64,000 nt of DNA, from contig DFFM01000024.1 in assembly GCA_002369515.1 (NCBI GenBank), positions 9,284 to 73,283 on the forward strand. Reading direction: 5' to 3'. This DNA comes from Prevotella sp. UBA3776. Its GTDB lineage: Bacteria; Bacteroidota; Bacteroidia; Bacteroidales; Bacteroidaceae. Of this stretch, positions 1 to 7,790 are shown in pieces (the first letter of the stretch is position 1; every line of letters begins with the position of its first letter). Position numbers and translations under genes: made by a program. The notes below the pieces were generated by a model that saw nothing but the letters and a program-made list of their open reading frames with translations, was not told the origin of the DNA and did not search any database.

Positions 1-3000
1 TTTGTTCGAGGAAGTCGTTGTCGGTGGGGTTGCCGGCAATCTCGGTGACGGGTTCTAGGGGTTGCGTGGCAAAGCGTTCCATCAGTCGTCGCCTCATTTC
101 GAGCATGTTGCGTATGCAGCCCTTGAGGTACTGTGGCGAGAAGGGCTTCTCTATGTAGGTGTCTGCCCCCACGTCCATGCCCTGAATCTTCGACTCGTCG
201 TCGGTCTTGGCGGTGAGCATGACAAAGGGGATGTGGCTGGTGAGCGGATTGAGCCGCACTCGCCGGCAGAGCTCCGCACCATCCATGCGCGGCATCATCC
301 AGTCGCTGATGATGATGCCCACTTCGTGGCGGCTGAGCTGTTGGAGCGCCTCGATGCCGTCGGTTGCGGTGACCACCTTGTACTGTTCGTTGAAGTTGGT
401 GGCAAGGAATTGCAGCATGTCCTCCGAGTCTTCAACAATGAGCATGGCCCCCTCCAAAGCCCCCTCCAAACCTCCCCCCGTAGGGGAGGCTTCCTGTGCG
501 CTGGGCATCCCCCTATGGGGGGGATGAGAGGGGGGCTTTTGGGCGGCTTGGGTGCTCTCTGGCAGATCCTGTTTCACGGGCAGCAAAACGGTGAATGTGG
601 AGCCCTTTCCAGGCTCAGAATCCACGTTGATGGTTCCGTGGTGCAAATCGACGATGTTCTTCACGATGTTCAGGCCAATGCCCGTTCCTGGCTTGTTGTG
701 CTGAGCCTGAAAGAAGGGTTCGAAGATGCGTTGTATGTCGTCGGGGCGCATGCCCGCTCCGTTGTCGCTCACCACAATTCGGAAAGAGTTGCCGTCGGGC
801 TCGGCCTGACAGCTGAGCGCCACTTCGTCCTTGGTGTATTTGTTGGCGTTGGTGAGCAGATTGCTCACCACCTTGGTCACCGCCTCCCGGTCAACGATGG
901 CGGTGAAGTGGTCGTCGGGGTAGCTGGCTGTGAATCGTTTCCCGCCCTGGCGGAAGGTGGGGGCGAATCGTTCGCTGACGCTCTCGAGCAGTTCCTTGAT
1001 GTTCTGCGGTGCGAAGTGCATCACCAGACTTTGCTGCTCCACCTTGCGGAAGTCGAGCAGTTGGTTGACGAGTTCGAGCAGCCGGTGGGCGTTGCGGTCG
1101 ATGATTCGCATGTCGTCAGAAGGGTGGCCTTTCTTCATGATTTTCTCCAAAGGCCCGATGATGAGCGACACCGGGGTGCGTATCTCGTGGGCTATCATCG
1201 TGAAGAAGTTCAGGCGCGCCTCGCGCACCTCCTTTTCCTTCTCCTCGTTCAGCCGCTCAATTTCCTGTTGGTGCATGCGCTCGGCCCGTTTCAGTCGGAA
1301 GCGCACGTAATACCACACGCCACAGGCCATCAAGAGCAGATAGAGGGTTTTGGCCCACCAACTCCACCACAGGGGTGGGTTTATCACGATGCGCAGCGCC
1401 GCTTCGTTCTTCGACCATGCCCCGTCGTTGTTGGTGGCTTTCACGCGGAATGTGTAGGTGCCTGCCGGCAGGTTGGTGTATGTGGCGCGGTTCTGGTTGC
1501 CCACGTAGTTCCAGTCGCGGTCGAATCCCTCGAGCATGTAGGCGTACTGGTTCTTCTCGGGCGAGCAGTAGCTCAGCGAGGCGAACGATAGCGTCACCAT
1601 GCGCGCGTCGGTATATCCGATGACCAGTTCCTTTGTCTGCGAGAGGTCTAAGGGGAGCCCCTCGGCGGTGTGCTCCTCGCGGTTCATGATGCTCAGCGAC
1701 GTGATATATACCGGTGGCATCACGCTGTTGGCCTTGATCTGATAGGGCAGGAAGGCGTTCATTCCGCTGGTGCTGCCAAAGTAGATGTGGCCGTCGCTGG
1801 CCTTGGTGCAGGCGTTGGGCTGAAACTGCTCGCTGACGAGCCCGTCGTGCAGGGTGAAGCGCTGTGTGCCCTCGCCGGGCACGTACTTCACAATGCCGCG
1901 CTCGGTGGAGAGCCAGAGTGTGCCCTGGTCTTCGATGATGCCCATGACGTTTTGGGTGGGCACGTCGAGTGTGATTCGGTCGAATCGGTTGTGGGCCGCG
2001 TCATAGATGCACAGTCCGTCGAAGGTGCCCGTCCACAGACGGCCACTCTCGTCCACGAGCGAGCAGTTGGCTTGGTTGTCGGGCAGCGAGTGGTCGTCCG
2101 TGTCGCTGTGCTTGAACTGTTTCAGCTGCTTGTTTGTGGGGTTGTATCGCCACAATCCCGCCCCTTGGGTGGATAGCCAGATGTTGCCTTGGCGGTCCTC
2201 GTCGATGTCGATGACCATGGCTCCCGTTGTGCAGATGCGCTCGAATCGGTTTGCCGTGCGGTTGTAGAGGTTCAGCCCGTCCATCGTCCCCACCCACATC
2301 CTGCCTCGCGAGTCGGCATGGATGGCGTAGGCACTCGAGTTGTCGAGCGAGTGGGGGTCGGCCGTTTGGGTGAATTGCTGCAGGCGGCCCGTCGAGGTGT
2401 CGAGCACTATCACGCCGTTGGTGTAGGTGCCCACCCACAGCTCCCTTCCCCATGTACAAAGGGCGTGGGCGTTCTGTTGCGCCAGTATGTCCTGATGGGG
2501 ATAGTCCACGAAGCGTTTATCCCGTGGTGAGTAGCACATCACGCCGCCGTCGTCGCTGGCAATCCAGATGCGGCCGTCGCTGTCTTCGCAAAAGCGCGAG
2601 ATGACGTTGCCCCTCAGCCCCGTCTCCATGGTGAACGACTCGAAGCGCTTGCCCACGGGCGACACGTAGTGTGCTCCGCCGTAGAACGTGCCTGTCCAGA
2701 GCCCGCCCTCGCGGTCGGTGGTGATGGCATAAACAAATCGGCTCGTCTGTTGGTTTCCGTAATCGTTCTCCTCCTCCTCGAGCCGTTGCCAGCTGCGCGT
2801 CTTGGGATTGAAACAGATGGTGCCGTCGTCGCAACCTATGCAGATGCAGTTGTCGTCCCGTTCGTAGAGGGCATGGATGTGTGACCCCACCTTGGCCAGA
2901 TTCGGGTTGAGCATCTGCTCCAGCTTTCCGTTGCTGTCCATGAGCAGCAGCCCCTGCTCCCAAGAGCCTATCCAAATGCGACCGTCGCGCGTCTGCAACA

Positions 3001-3628
3001 TGCGCAGCCCGCCGTAGTCGCCGTCGTAAGTCAGGGCTACGGGCTCAAAGCGGTCGTGCAGACGGTTCAGCCGCTGCACTACAGGTGAGCCCCAGTTGGT
3101 GATGGTCCATATCTGGTTGCTGTTGTCGGCCAGCACTTGGGCGGCGCCATTGTTGTCGCCTTTCAGCTTGTACTGCTTGGCCTGCCCCGTTCTGGGTGTA
3201 TAGCGCCACACACCGTTCTTCATTGTCGAGGCCCAGAGGTTGCCCTCGCGGTCCATGGTGAGGCTGGTCACCACCGAACTGATTTCCATGGGCAGCCTGT
3301 CGAAGATCAGATTCTTTTGCTTCAGCCAGAACACTCCCTTCTCAGTGCCTGCGTAGAGCGCATCTTCGGCGGCAAACAAGGCCGAGATGTACTGGCTGAT
3401 GCCCAACTGTTGTATGCGGAAGGGTTGCACCCGAGTGCCGTCGTAACGGCAGAGGCCGTTGTCGGTTCCCAGCCAAATGAAACCGTAGGGGTCCTGCACG
3501 ATGTTGCGTACGGCGTTCGACAGCAGCCCGTCGTTCATGGTCAGGGTGCGGTGTCGATAGTCGGTGCGCGCCCCCATCGCCACGAGGCATATTAGGGCGG
3601 TTGTAAGCAGGAGCAATCGTTTTTTCAT
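1..3628 (-). CDS. Hybrid two-component system regulator (HTCS), C-terminus cut by window edge
   Basis: Inner-membrane sensor/regulator that in Bacteroidetes senses a glycan fragment in the periplasm and activates an adjacent utilisation locus. About 1,209 codons are present. After a signal peptide there are repeated beta-propeller blades (for example GFIWLGTDNGLCRYDG, GRIWIASDDGG) over residues 25-680, then a Y_Y_Y domain near 690-755 and one membrane segment near 760-780 (LWWSWWAKTLYLLLM). The histidine kinase has its H-box at about 813 (IAHEIRTP) and ATPase motifs SDNGAGMRPDD and GTGIGLNIV. The receiver domain has its phospho-acceptor Asp near 1108 (IISDWMMPRMDG). The family's C-terminal AraC-type DNA-binding domain would lie beyond base 1. 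The linker between kinase and receiver (about residues 1028-1060) is encoded by a GC-rich repeat. It is the last gene of the minus-strand locus and the natural candidate regulator for the tandem operators found upstream of its neighbours. Confidence 0.95.
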   Translation of the reverse strand, partial: MKKRLLLLTTALICLVAMGARTDYRHRTLTMNDGLLSNAVRNIVQDPYGFIWLGTDNGLCRYDGTRVQPFRIQQLGISQYISALFAAEDALYAGTEKGVFWLKQKNLIFDRLPMEISSVVTSLTMDREGNLWASTMKNGVWRYTPRTGQAKQYKLKGDNNGAAQVLADNSNQIWTITNWGSPVVQRLNRLHDRFEPVALTYDGDYGGLRMLQTRDGRIWIGSWEQGLLLMDSNGKLEQMLNPNLAKVGSHIHALYERDDNCICIGCDDGTICFNPKTRSWQRLEEEENDYGNQQTSRFVYAITTDREGGLWTGTFYGGAHYVSPVGKRFESFTMETGLRGNVISRFCEDSDGRIWIASDDGGVMCYSPRDKRFVDYPHQDILAQQNAHALCTWGRELWVGTYTNGVIVLDTSTGRLQQFTQTADPHSLDNSSAYAIHADSRGRMWVGTMDGLNLYNRTANRFERICTTGAMVIDIDEDRQGNIWLSTQGAGLWRYNPTNKQLKQFKHSDTDDHSLPDNQANCSLVDESGRLWTGTFDGLCIYDAAHNRFDRITLDVPTQNVMGIIEDQGTLWLSTERGIVKYVPGEGTQRFTLHDGLVSEQFQPNACTKASDGHIYFGSTSGMNAFLPYQIKANSVMPPVYITSLSIMNREEHTAEGLPLDLSQTKELVIGYTDARMVTLSFASLSYCSPEKNQYAYMLEGFDRDWNYVGNQNRATYTNLPAGTYTFRVKATNNDGAWSKNEAALRIVINPPLWWSWWAKTLYLLLMACGVWYYVRFRLKRAERMHQQEIERLNEEKEKEVREARLNFFTMIAHEIRTPVSLIIGPLEKIMKKGHPSDDMRIIDRNAHRLLELVNQLLDFRKVEQQSLVMHFAPQNIKELLESVSERFAPTFRQGGKRFTASYPDDHFTAIVDREAVTKVVSNLLTNANKYTKDEVALSCQAEPDGNSFRIVVSDNGAGMRPDDIQRIFEPFFQAQHNKPGTGIGLNIVKNIVDLHHGTINVDSEPGKGSTFTVLLPVKQDLPESTQAAQKPPSHPPHRGMPSAQEASPTGGGLEGALEGAMLIVEDSEDMLQFLATNFNEQYKVVTATDGIEALQQLSRHEVGIIISDWMMPRMDGAELCRRVRLNPLTSHIPFVMLTAKTDDESKIQGMDVGADTYIEKPFSPQYLKGCIRNMLEMRRRLMERFATQPLEPVTEIAGNPTDNDFLEQ
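441..540. repeat. GC-rich palindromic repeat embedded in the HTCS coding sequence
   Basis: A dense run of C- and G-tracts with short inverted repeats (CCCCCGTAGGGG, CCCCCTATGGGGG). It shares the core GTAGGGGAGGCTTCCTGTG with the intergenic copy at 40386-40459. It lies in frame and adds about 30 Pro/Gly/Ser-rich residues to the linker between kinase and receiver. Confidence 0.8.
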
Positions 3629-3632
3629 GTTG

Positions 3633-3640
3633 CAAAAATA
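3633..3640 (-). promoter_or_regulatory. Candidate -7 box (TATTTTTG) directly upstream of the HTCS start codon
   Basis: TATTTTTG on the minus strand matches the Bacteroidetes TAnnTTTG box and ends only 4 nt before the ATG at 3628. The predicted transcription start would fall at or within a few bases of the start codon, giving a leaderless or nearly leaderless mRNA. No clear -33 TTG was found. Confidence 0.4.
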
Positions 3641-3692
3641 AGAAAAAAAACAATACGGCTCATGCTTTTCTTGTTTTTTTTCTTTTGTCCGT

Positions 3693-4976
3693 TCATTTCC
3701 CATCTATCCAGAACTTGTAGGGGAAGGTCTTCAAGTCGGCCTTCGGGTCGGGGTTCTCTTCTGTAGGCATGGGAATCTGGTAGTGCTCCGTCGGTGCGCC
3801 CATCACGACGAGATAGAGGTGGGCCAGTTTCTTGCCGCGAGGCACCTTGAAGGTGGTGGCATTCACCGGGCTGTAGATTTCCTCGTCGTCGGTGGTGACG
3901 CCCACAAAGCCCCAGCGCAGCTCCTCGCCCTTGATGCGCAGCTTGTAGGTGCGATGCTCCAGTCCTGTGATGTCGTCAACCAGGATGGCGTTGAAGCCAT
4001 ACTCCTCCAGCCCGTAAGTAGGCGACAGCGAGCCGTCGGTGCCGTCGCCGGTGAGATGGGTGTCGAAGGTGCAGGCGTAGCGGCGCGTCTCCTTGCGGGC
4101 ATGCTTGAAGTCGAAGTTCACCAGGTGCTGATAGCCGCGCAGCATCTCGTCGCAGAACTGGTCCTGCGTGAGCCCATACATGCGCTTATAGGTCACCACG
4201 GGGTCTTCGCCCTTGCGTCCCTGCCGGTAGAGCTCGGCTATCGACTTGCGTCCGTGCAGGTCGCTCCACCACTGGATGACGTAGGGCGAGTGGTAGATGT
4301 TGTCCAGATGGAGGAATGCCTTGTGGGTGAGCCCTTTGAAGGCCTCGAAGTGGAAGTTCTCGTCGGTCAGCCAGTCAGGGTTCACTTGCCAGAGCATCCA
4401 CTGCGAAGTCATTTCGAAGAAACCGCTGCCACCCCACGCGTCGCCCATCGAGTCGGCTGGTATCTGCAGCTGGAACGAGTGGCCCAGTTCGTGGGCCATG
4501 CAGTTCATCTTCTCGTCCTGTATGCGGTTGGGAGCCACCCACAGTGCGCCGATGAAGTCATCGTAGGTTCCGCCATAGGCAGTGCCATCGAGCGAATACA
4601 TCACCATCACCATCATCTTATACTCGTCGCACTTGGAGCCGGGCTTCGAAAATTCCAGCGTGTCGCGGAAGAAGTTGTAGAACCCTTGCACACGGTCGCG
4701 CAGATTCTCGAGGTTGAAGCCCATGGGCTTGCCCTCCAACTGTGGCGGATTGTTGGTGTCCTGGCCGAAACCACGCTCCCACATCAGGATGAGGTCGTCG
4801 GTCTCGATGCTCCGCTTGAAACTCCACTGCGAGGTGTCGGCCTGCAAATCCATCTTTCGCAGGTCTTCGGGGATATAAATCTTCTTCTGGTGTTGTGTCT
4901 GCATCTTGTCTGTCTGTGCCTGCATTGTATGACAGCAAGCTGCCAACGCCCAAATGAAAAATACTATTCTCTGCAT
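3693..4976 (-). CDS. Secreted HExxH (DUF6055-like) putative metallopeptidase
   Basis: A 427-residue exported protein. The N-terminus has a hydrophobic signal; both a type I site after MQA and a lipobox-like LAAC at residues 11-14 are possible, so the anchoring mode is unclear. The centre carries MAHELGHSFQ, an HExxH zinc-peptidase signature. It is preceded by the block DDFIGALWVAP, which matches NVIGALWVTP in the larger paralogue at 8871-11132. The regions DPVVTYKRMYG and DPLQTYTRLY also correspond, so both proteins share one domain, which I believe is the DUF6055 family. No activity is proven. The gene has its own promoter with the locus operator at 5066-5094 and ends about 65 bp before the HTCS gene. 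A role in cutting the protein part of a glycoprotein substrate is inferred. Confidence 0.75.
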   Translation of the reverse strand: MQRIVFFIWALAACCHTMQAQTDKMQTQHQKKIYIPEDLRKMDLQADTSQWSFKRSIETDDLILMWERGFGQDTNNPPQLEGKPMGFNLENLRDRVQGFYNFFRDTLEFSKPGSKCDEYKMMVMVMYSLDGTAYGGTYDDFIGALWVAPNRIQDEKMNCMAHELGHSFQLQIPADSMGDAWGGSGFFEMTSQWMLWQVNPDWLTDENFHFEAFKGLTHKAFLHLDNIYHSPYVIQWWSDLHGRKSIAELYRQGRKGEDPVVTYKRMYGLTQDQFCDEMLRGYQHLVNFDFKHARKETRRYACTFDTHLTGDGTDGSLSPTYGLEEYGFNAILVDDITGLEHRTYKLRIKGEELRWGFVGVTTDDEEIYSPVNATTFKVPRGKKLAHLYLVVMGAPTEHYQIPMPTEENPDPKADLKTFPYKFWIDGK

Positions 4977-5029
4977 GTTTTGTGTATTTTTAGGTTTTTA
5001 GTGCATGATTCAATAAAGGTTTTCTGTTG

Positions 5030-5037
5030 CAAAATTA
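5030..5037 (-). promoter_or_regulatory. -7 promoter box (TAATTTTG) of the HExxH protein gene
   Basis: TAATTTTG on the minus strand fits TAnnTTTG. It lies exactly 26 nt downstream of the extended operator half-site (GGACGATAG), the same geometry as at three other promoters of the locus. The leader to the ATG at 4976 is about 50 nt. No -33 TTG is present at the expected place, as expected for an activator-dependent promoter. Confidence 0.65.
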
Positions 5038-5065
5038 CCATTTCTTCTCTTTTCCGGCTGACACT

Positions 5066-5094
5066 ATCGTCCAAAATGCTGCAAGAATCGTCTA
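5066..5094 (-). promoter_or_regulatory. Tandem operator, copy at the HExxH protein gene
   Basis: The minus strand reads TAGACGATT, 13 nt, then GGACGAT. The two GAC[G/T]AT half-sites are direct repeats 21 bp apart, two helical turns, as expected for an AraC-type dimer. The copy at 6961-6989 is nearly identical, and two related copies lie at 20144-20172 and 20197-20226. Binding by the HTCS at 1-3628 is inferred. Confidence 0.65.
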
Positions 5095-5107
5095 AGGTGC
5101 TTTGTTT

Positions 5108-5530
5108 CTCACACAGAGGAGACAGAGGTACAGAGGTTTTTCCTTCACACAGAATTATTTTTTTATCACGCAGAGGCGCGGAGGATTTTTGAGTACGCTG
5201 AGATTAATTTCTCACACAGAGGAAACAGAGGTACAGAGTTTTTTTTCACGCAGAAGGTTTTTTCACGCAGAGGCGCAGAGGATTTTAGAGTTCAGAGAGG
5301 AATTGTTTTTTTGAGTTCAGAGAGGAATTGTTTTTAGAGTTAAGGAGGATTATAGGGTTGATGGAGTTTTTTTGAGTAAAAGAGGCAAGCGACCGTAGGT
5401 CGCAAACTCTGTACCTCTGTTTCCTCTGTGTGAGAAATTAATCTCAGCGTACTCAAAAATCCTCCGCGCCTCCGCGTGAAAGAAAAAACCTTCCGCGTGA
5501 AAGAAAGCCTCTGTTCCTCTGTGTGAGCTA
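5108..5530. repeat. Inverted-repeat cluster A (ACAGAGG-type dispersed repeats)
   Basis: An array of degenerate units such as CACACAGAGGAAACAGAGG, TCACGCAGAGGCGCGGAGGA and GAGTTCAGAGAGGAATTG in the left arm. The same units appear in reverse complement in the right arm (CCTCTGTTTCCTCTGTGTGAG, CCTCCGCGTGAAAG). The centre holds the perfect palindrome GCGACCGTAGGTCGC (5389-5403). The cluster begins directly after the TAG stop of the CotH-like gene and ends near the operator of the next gene. All ORFs inside are repeat translations, not genes. Cluster B at 7018-7790 is of the same kind. Confidence 0.85.
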
Positions 5531-6895
5531 TTTCATGGGGTATCCATTCACGATATGGTCCATATACACCGCCCTGCTGCTGAGCCACTTCTCCATGCGG
5601 TTGATTTCCGTCTTGGCGTCCTTGCCTATGGGCCATCGGCTGGCGTTGCGCTCCATGGCCTCGCTGGCTGCCTCGGCGTAGCGCTTGGCCTCGGGCCAGA
5701 ACTCTGAGAGTATGCGCGGACGGATGGTTTTCCAGTGGTTTTTCACCTCGCTGACAAACTGGCGGCTCCGCCACATGTCGGTGAAGAAGGAGGGCGTGTA
5801 GGAGTAGTCGCTGATGTGTCGCGCCGGGTCGGTGCCGAGCACCGTCTCGCGGTAGTCGCTGAAGAAGTTGTGTCCTGTGGTCATGTGTGCCCAGTCGAAG
5901 TCGAATCCGGCGTCAAAGTCCCACAGCGGGCCGAAGGTCCACCGGGCATGTTCGCCCTTGTCGCGGAAGAGGAAGATGCTGCGCGGAGCGGCCACCTCCA
6001 CGTTATAGACGAATTCTTGGATGAGCAGATAGTCAATCATCGTGGCCACGTCGCACAGTTGGGCGAGCTTGTCGTAGTCGCTGCTCGCGATGGCATTTTC
6101 CAGTGCAGCCAGCTCTGTGCGGGCATCATCGGTGAGAGTGTTGGGCGAGGCGTAGTCTTCAGCCTCGGGGCACTTCACGCATACGGGCATTCTGTACACC
6201 TCCGACCAGAAGTTGTCCACTGCCCCCGGAGCTTCCGCCGGGCCGTCGTCCACATCGAGCGACAATAGCCAACCCTCGTGCTTGTCGATGTCCACGCGTT
6301 TCTTGCCCTGCTCCACCTGCTCCGTCAGCAGATAGAGCCCCATGTACTCGCCGTTGAGTGTCAGCTCCACATAGCGCGAGTGGTTGGTGAAGGGCATGCC
6401 CAATGCTTCGCCCATGATGAAGACCAGGGTGTTCATCAGGTGCGTCGGGTCGCGATAGTTGGCCAGCAGCACCCAGTCCTTGTCCTCGTCCAGCCCCAGC
6501 ACAGAGGCTTTCTCGTCCAGTTTCAGCCTGTAAGGTTTCTTGGGGTACCATTCCCATGTGGAGTTGCCTCGGCCTCTGATGCGCCCACGCCCCTCGTAGT
6601 TCCAAGCAGTCGTGTCCGCCTCTATTTTGATGGTGCAGGGGCGGTAGTCGGCCTTTTCCTTCGAGTTGACGGCTGCGCCTCCGTCGGTGTTGATGCTCAG
6701 GCGCGCCACGCAGTATTTGGCCTCAAAGGCAGGGGCTGGCGTCACTTGGGGAGTGTCCGTGGTGTCGGTGGTTACGGTTTCGGTAGTGTCGGGTGTTGGC
6801 GATGGTGTTTGCCTGGCTTCCGGCTCGTCGTTCTCCGACGAACAGCCTGCCACCAGCACCGCTGTCAACAGTGCAGCAAATATCTTTTTTCTCAT
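5528..6895 (-). CDS. CotH-kinase-fold lipoprotein
   Basis: A 455-residue lipoprotein with lipobox VAGC followed by SSENDEPE, then a Thr/Pro-rich linker (residues 25-55). The remainder resembles the CotH family: GRIRGRGNSTWEWYPKKPYR near residue 105, NYRDPTHLMNT near 145, GMPFTNHSRYVEL and GEYMGLYLLTEQVE near 175-190, and FGPLWDFDAGFDFDW near 320, the acidic metal-binding motif. CotH of Bacillus phosphorylates spore-coat proteins. In Bacteroidetes glycan loci such lipoproteins are common but their role is unknown. It has its own operator and promoter copied almost base for base from the HExxH gene downstream, so both should be co-regulated. Repeat clusters flank both sides, and cluster A starts immediately after its stop codon. 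Confidence 0.85.
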   Translation of the reverse strand: MRKKIFAALLTAVLVAGCSSENDEPEARQTPSPTPDTTETVTTDTTDTPQVTPAPAFEAKYCVARLSINTDGGAAVNSKEKADYRPCTIKIEADTTAWNYEGRGRIRGRGNSTWEWYPKKPYRLKLDEKASVLGLDEDKDWVLLANYRDPTHLMNTLVFIMGEALGMPFTNHSRYVELTLNGEYMGLYLLTEQVEQGKKRVDIDKHEGWLLSLDVDDGPAEAPGAVDNFWSEVYRMPVCVKCPEAEDYASPNTLTDDARTELAALENAIASSDYDKLAQLCDVATMIDYLLIQEFVYNVEVAAPRSIFLFRDKGEHARWTFGPLWDFDAGFDFDWAHMTTGHNFFSDYRETVLGTDPARHISDYSYTPSFFTDMWRSRQFVSEVKNHWKTIRPRILSEFWPEAKRYAEAASEAMERNASRWPIGKDAKTEINRMEKWLSSRAVYMDHIVNGYPMK

Positions 6896-6924
6896 TTTTT
6901 CCTTTCGTTTCAGGTTAGCCGATG

Positions 6925-6932
6925 CAAAATTA
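6925..6932 (-). promoter_or_regulatory. -7 promoter box (TAATTTTG) of the CotH-like gene
   Basis: TAATTTTG on the minus strand lies 26 nt downstream of the extended half-site GGACGATAG of the operator at 6961-6989. The roughly 70 bp block from -7 box through operator is nearly identical to the one at 5030-5094, so the promoter has been duplicated between the two genes. The leader is about 25 nt. Confidence 0.65.
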
Positions 6933-6960
6933 CCATTTCTTGCCCTTCCCGGCTGACACT

Positions 6961-6989
6961 ATCGTCCAAATTGTTGCAAGAATCGTCTA
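6961..6989 (-). promoter_or_regulatory. Tandem operator, copy at the CotH-like gene
   Basis: The minus strand reads TAGACGATT, 13 nt, then GGACGAT, with half-sites 21 bp apart. It differs from the 5066-5094 copy only inside the spacer. Confidence 0.65.
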
Positions 6990-7017
6990 GGATGCTCTTT
7001 TCAAGGGAGTTTTTCCT

Positions 7018-7790
7018 TGTCTCACACAGAGTTTTTTCTTTCACGCAGAATGTTTTTTCTCACACAGAGGGAACAGAGGTACAGAGTTTTTCTTTCACAC
7101 AGAAATATTTCTTTCACGCAGAGGCGCGGAGGCTTTTAGAGTTCAGAGAGGACTTTTTTTAGAGTTAAGGAGGTTTTTAGAGTTCAGAGAGGACTTTTTT
7201 TAGAGTTAAGGAGGTTTTTAGAGTTCAGAGAGGACTTTTTTTAGAGTTAAGGAGGTCTTTAGAGTTCAGAGAGGACTTGTTTTAGAGTCATGGAGTATTA
7301 TAGAGTTGATGGAGTTTTTTTGAGTTAAAAGAGGCAAGCGACCGTAGGTCGCAAACTCTGTACCTCTGTTTCCTCTGTGTGAGAAAAACTCCTCTCAGAA
7401 CTCAAAATTTCTCCGCGCCTCTGCGTGAAAGAAAAGCCTTCTGCGTGGAAACCTCATTACCTCTGTACCCTCTGTGTGAGAAAATACTCTCTCTGAACTC
7501 AATATTTCTCCGCGCCTCGGCGTGAAAAAGCCTTCAGGATGAAAACCTCTGTACCTCTGTTTCCTCTGTGTGAGAAAAACTCCTCTCAGAACTCAAAATT
7601 TCTCCGCGCCTCCGCGTGAAAAAGCCTTCAGTATGAAAACCTCTGTACCTCTGTTCCCTCTGTGTGAGAAAATACTCTCTCTGAACTCAATATTTCTCCG
7701 CGCCTCCGCGTGAAAGAAAAACCTCTGCGTGAAAGAAAAGCCTTCCGCGTGAAAGAAAAACCTCTGTTCACTCAGTGTGAAACAGATGGG
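7018..7790. repeat. Inverted-repeat cluster B (ACAGAGG-type dispersed repeats)
   Basis: A larger version of cluster A. The left arm carries CACACAGAGGGAACAGAGG-type units and a tandem 40 bp repeat. The centre repeats the palindrome GCGACCGTAGGTCGC (7338-7352). The right arm has about four degenerate units of roughly 110 bp in opposite orientation (CTCCGCGCCTCTGCGTGAAA, CCTCTGTACCCTCTGTGTGAG). Its right end supplies the stop codon of the gene at 7772-8536. Nothing in it resembles a real gene. Confidence 0.85.
7134..7290 (+). repeat. 40 bp tandem repeat inside cluster B
   Basis: A 40 bp unit made of a GAGTTCAGAGAGGACT part, a T-tract and an AGAGTTAAGGAGG part, present about 3.5 times with few changes. 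The last unit diverges (CATGGAGTATTATAGAG). The near-identity indicates recent tandem expansion. Confidence 0.8.

Noticed and set aside
5102-5314. 70-codon ORF (FSRRRFFHAEAQRI-type peptide)
   Set aside because: Pure translation of the dispersed repeat; such peptides are a known annotation artefact.
7018-7790. Possible CRISPR array
   Set aside because: Units are degenerate, of unequal length, inverted about a centre, and have no unique spacers; no cas genes nearby.
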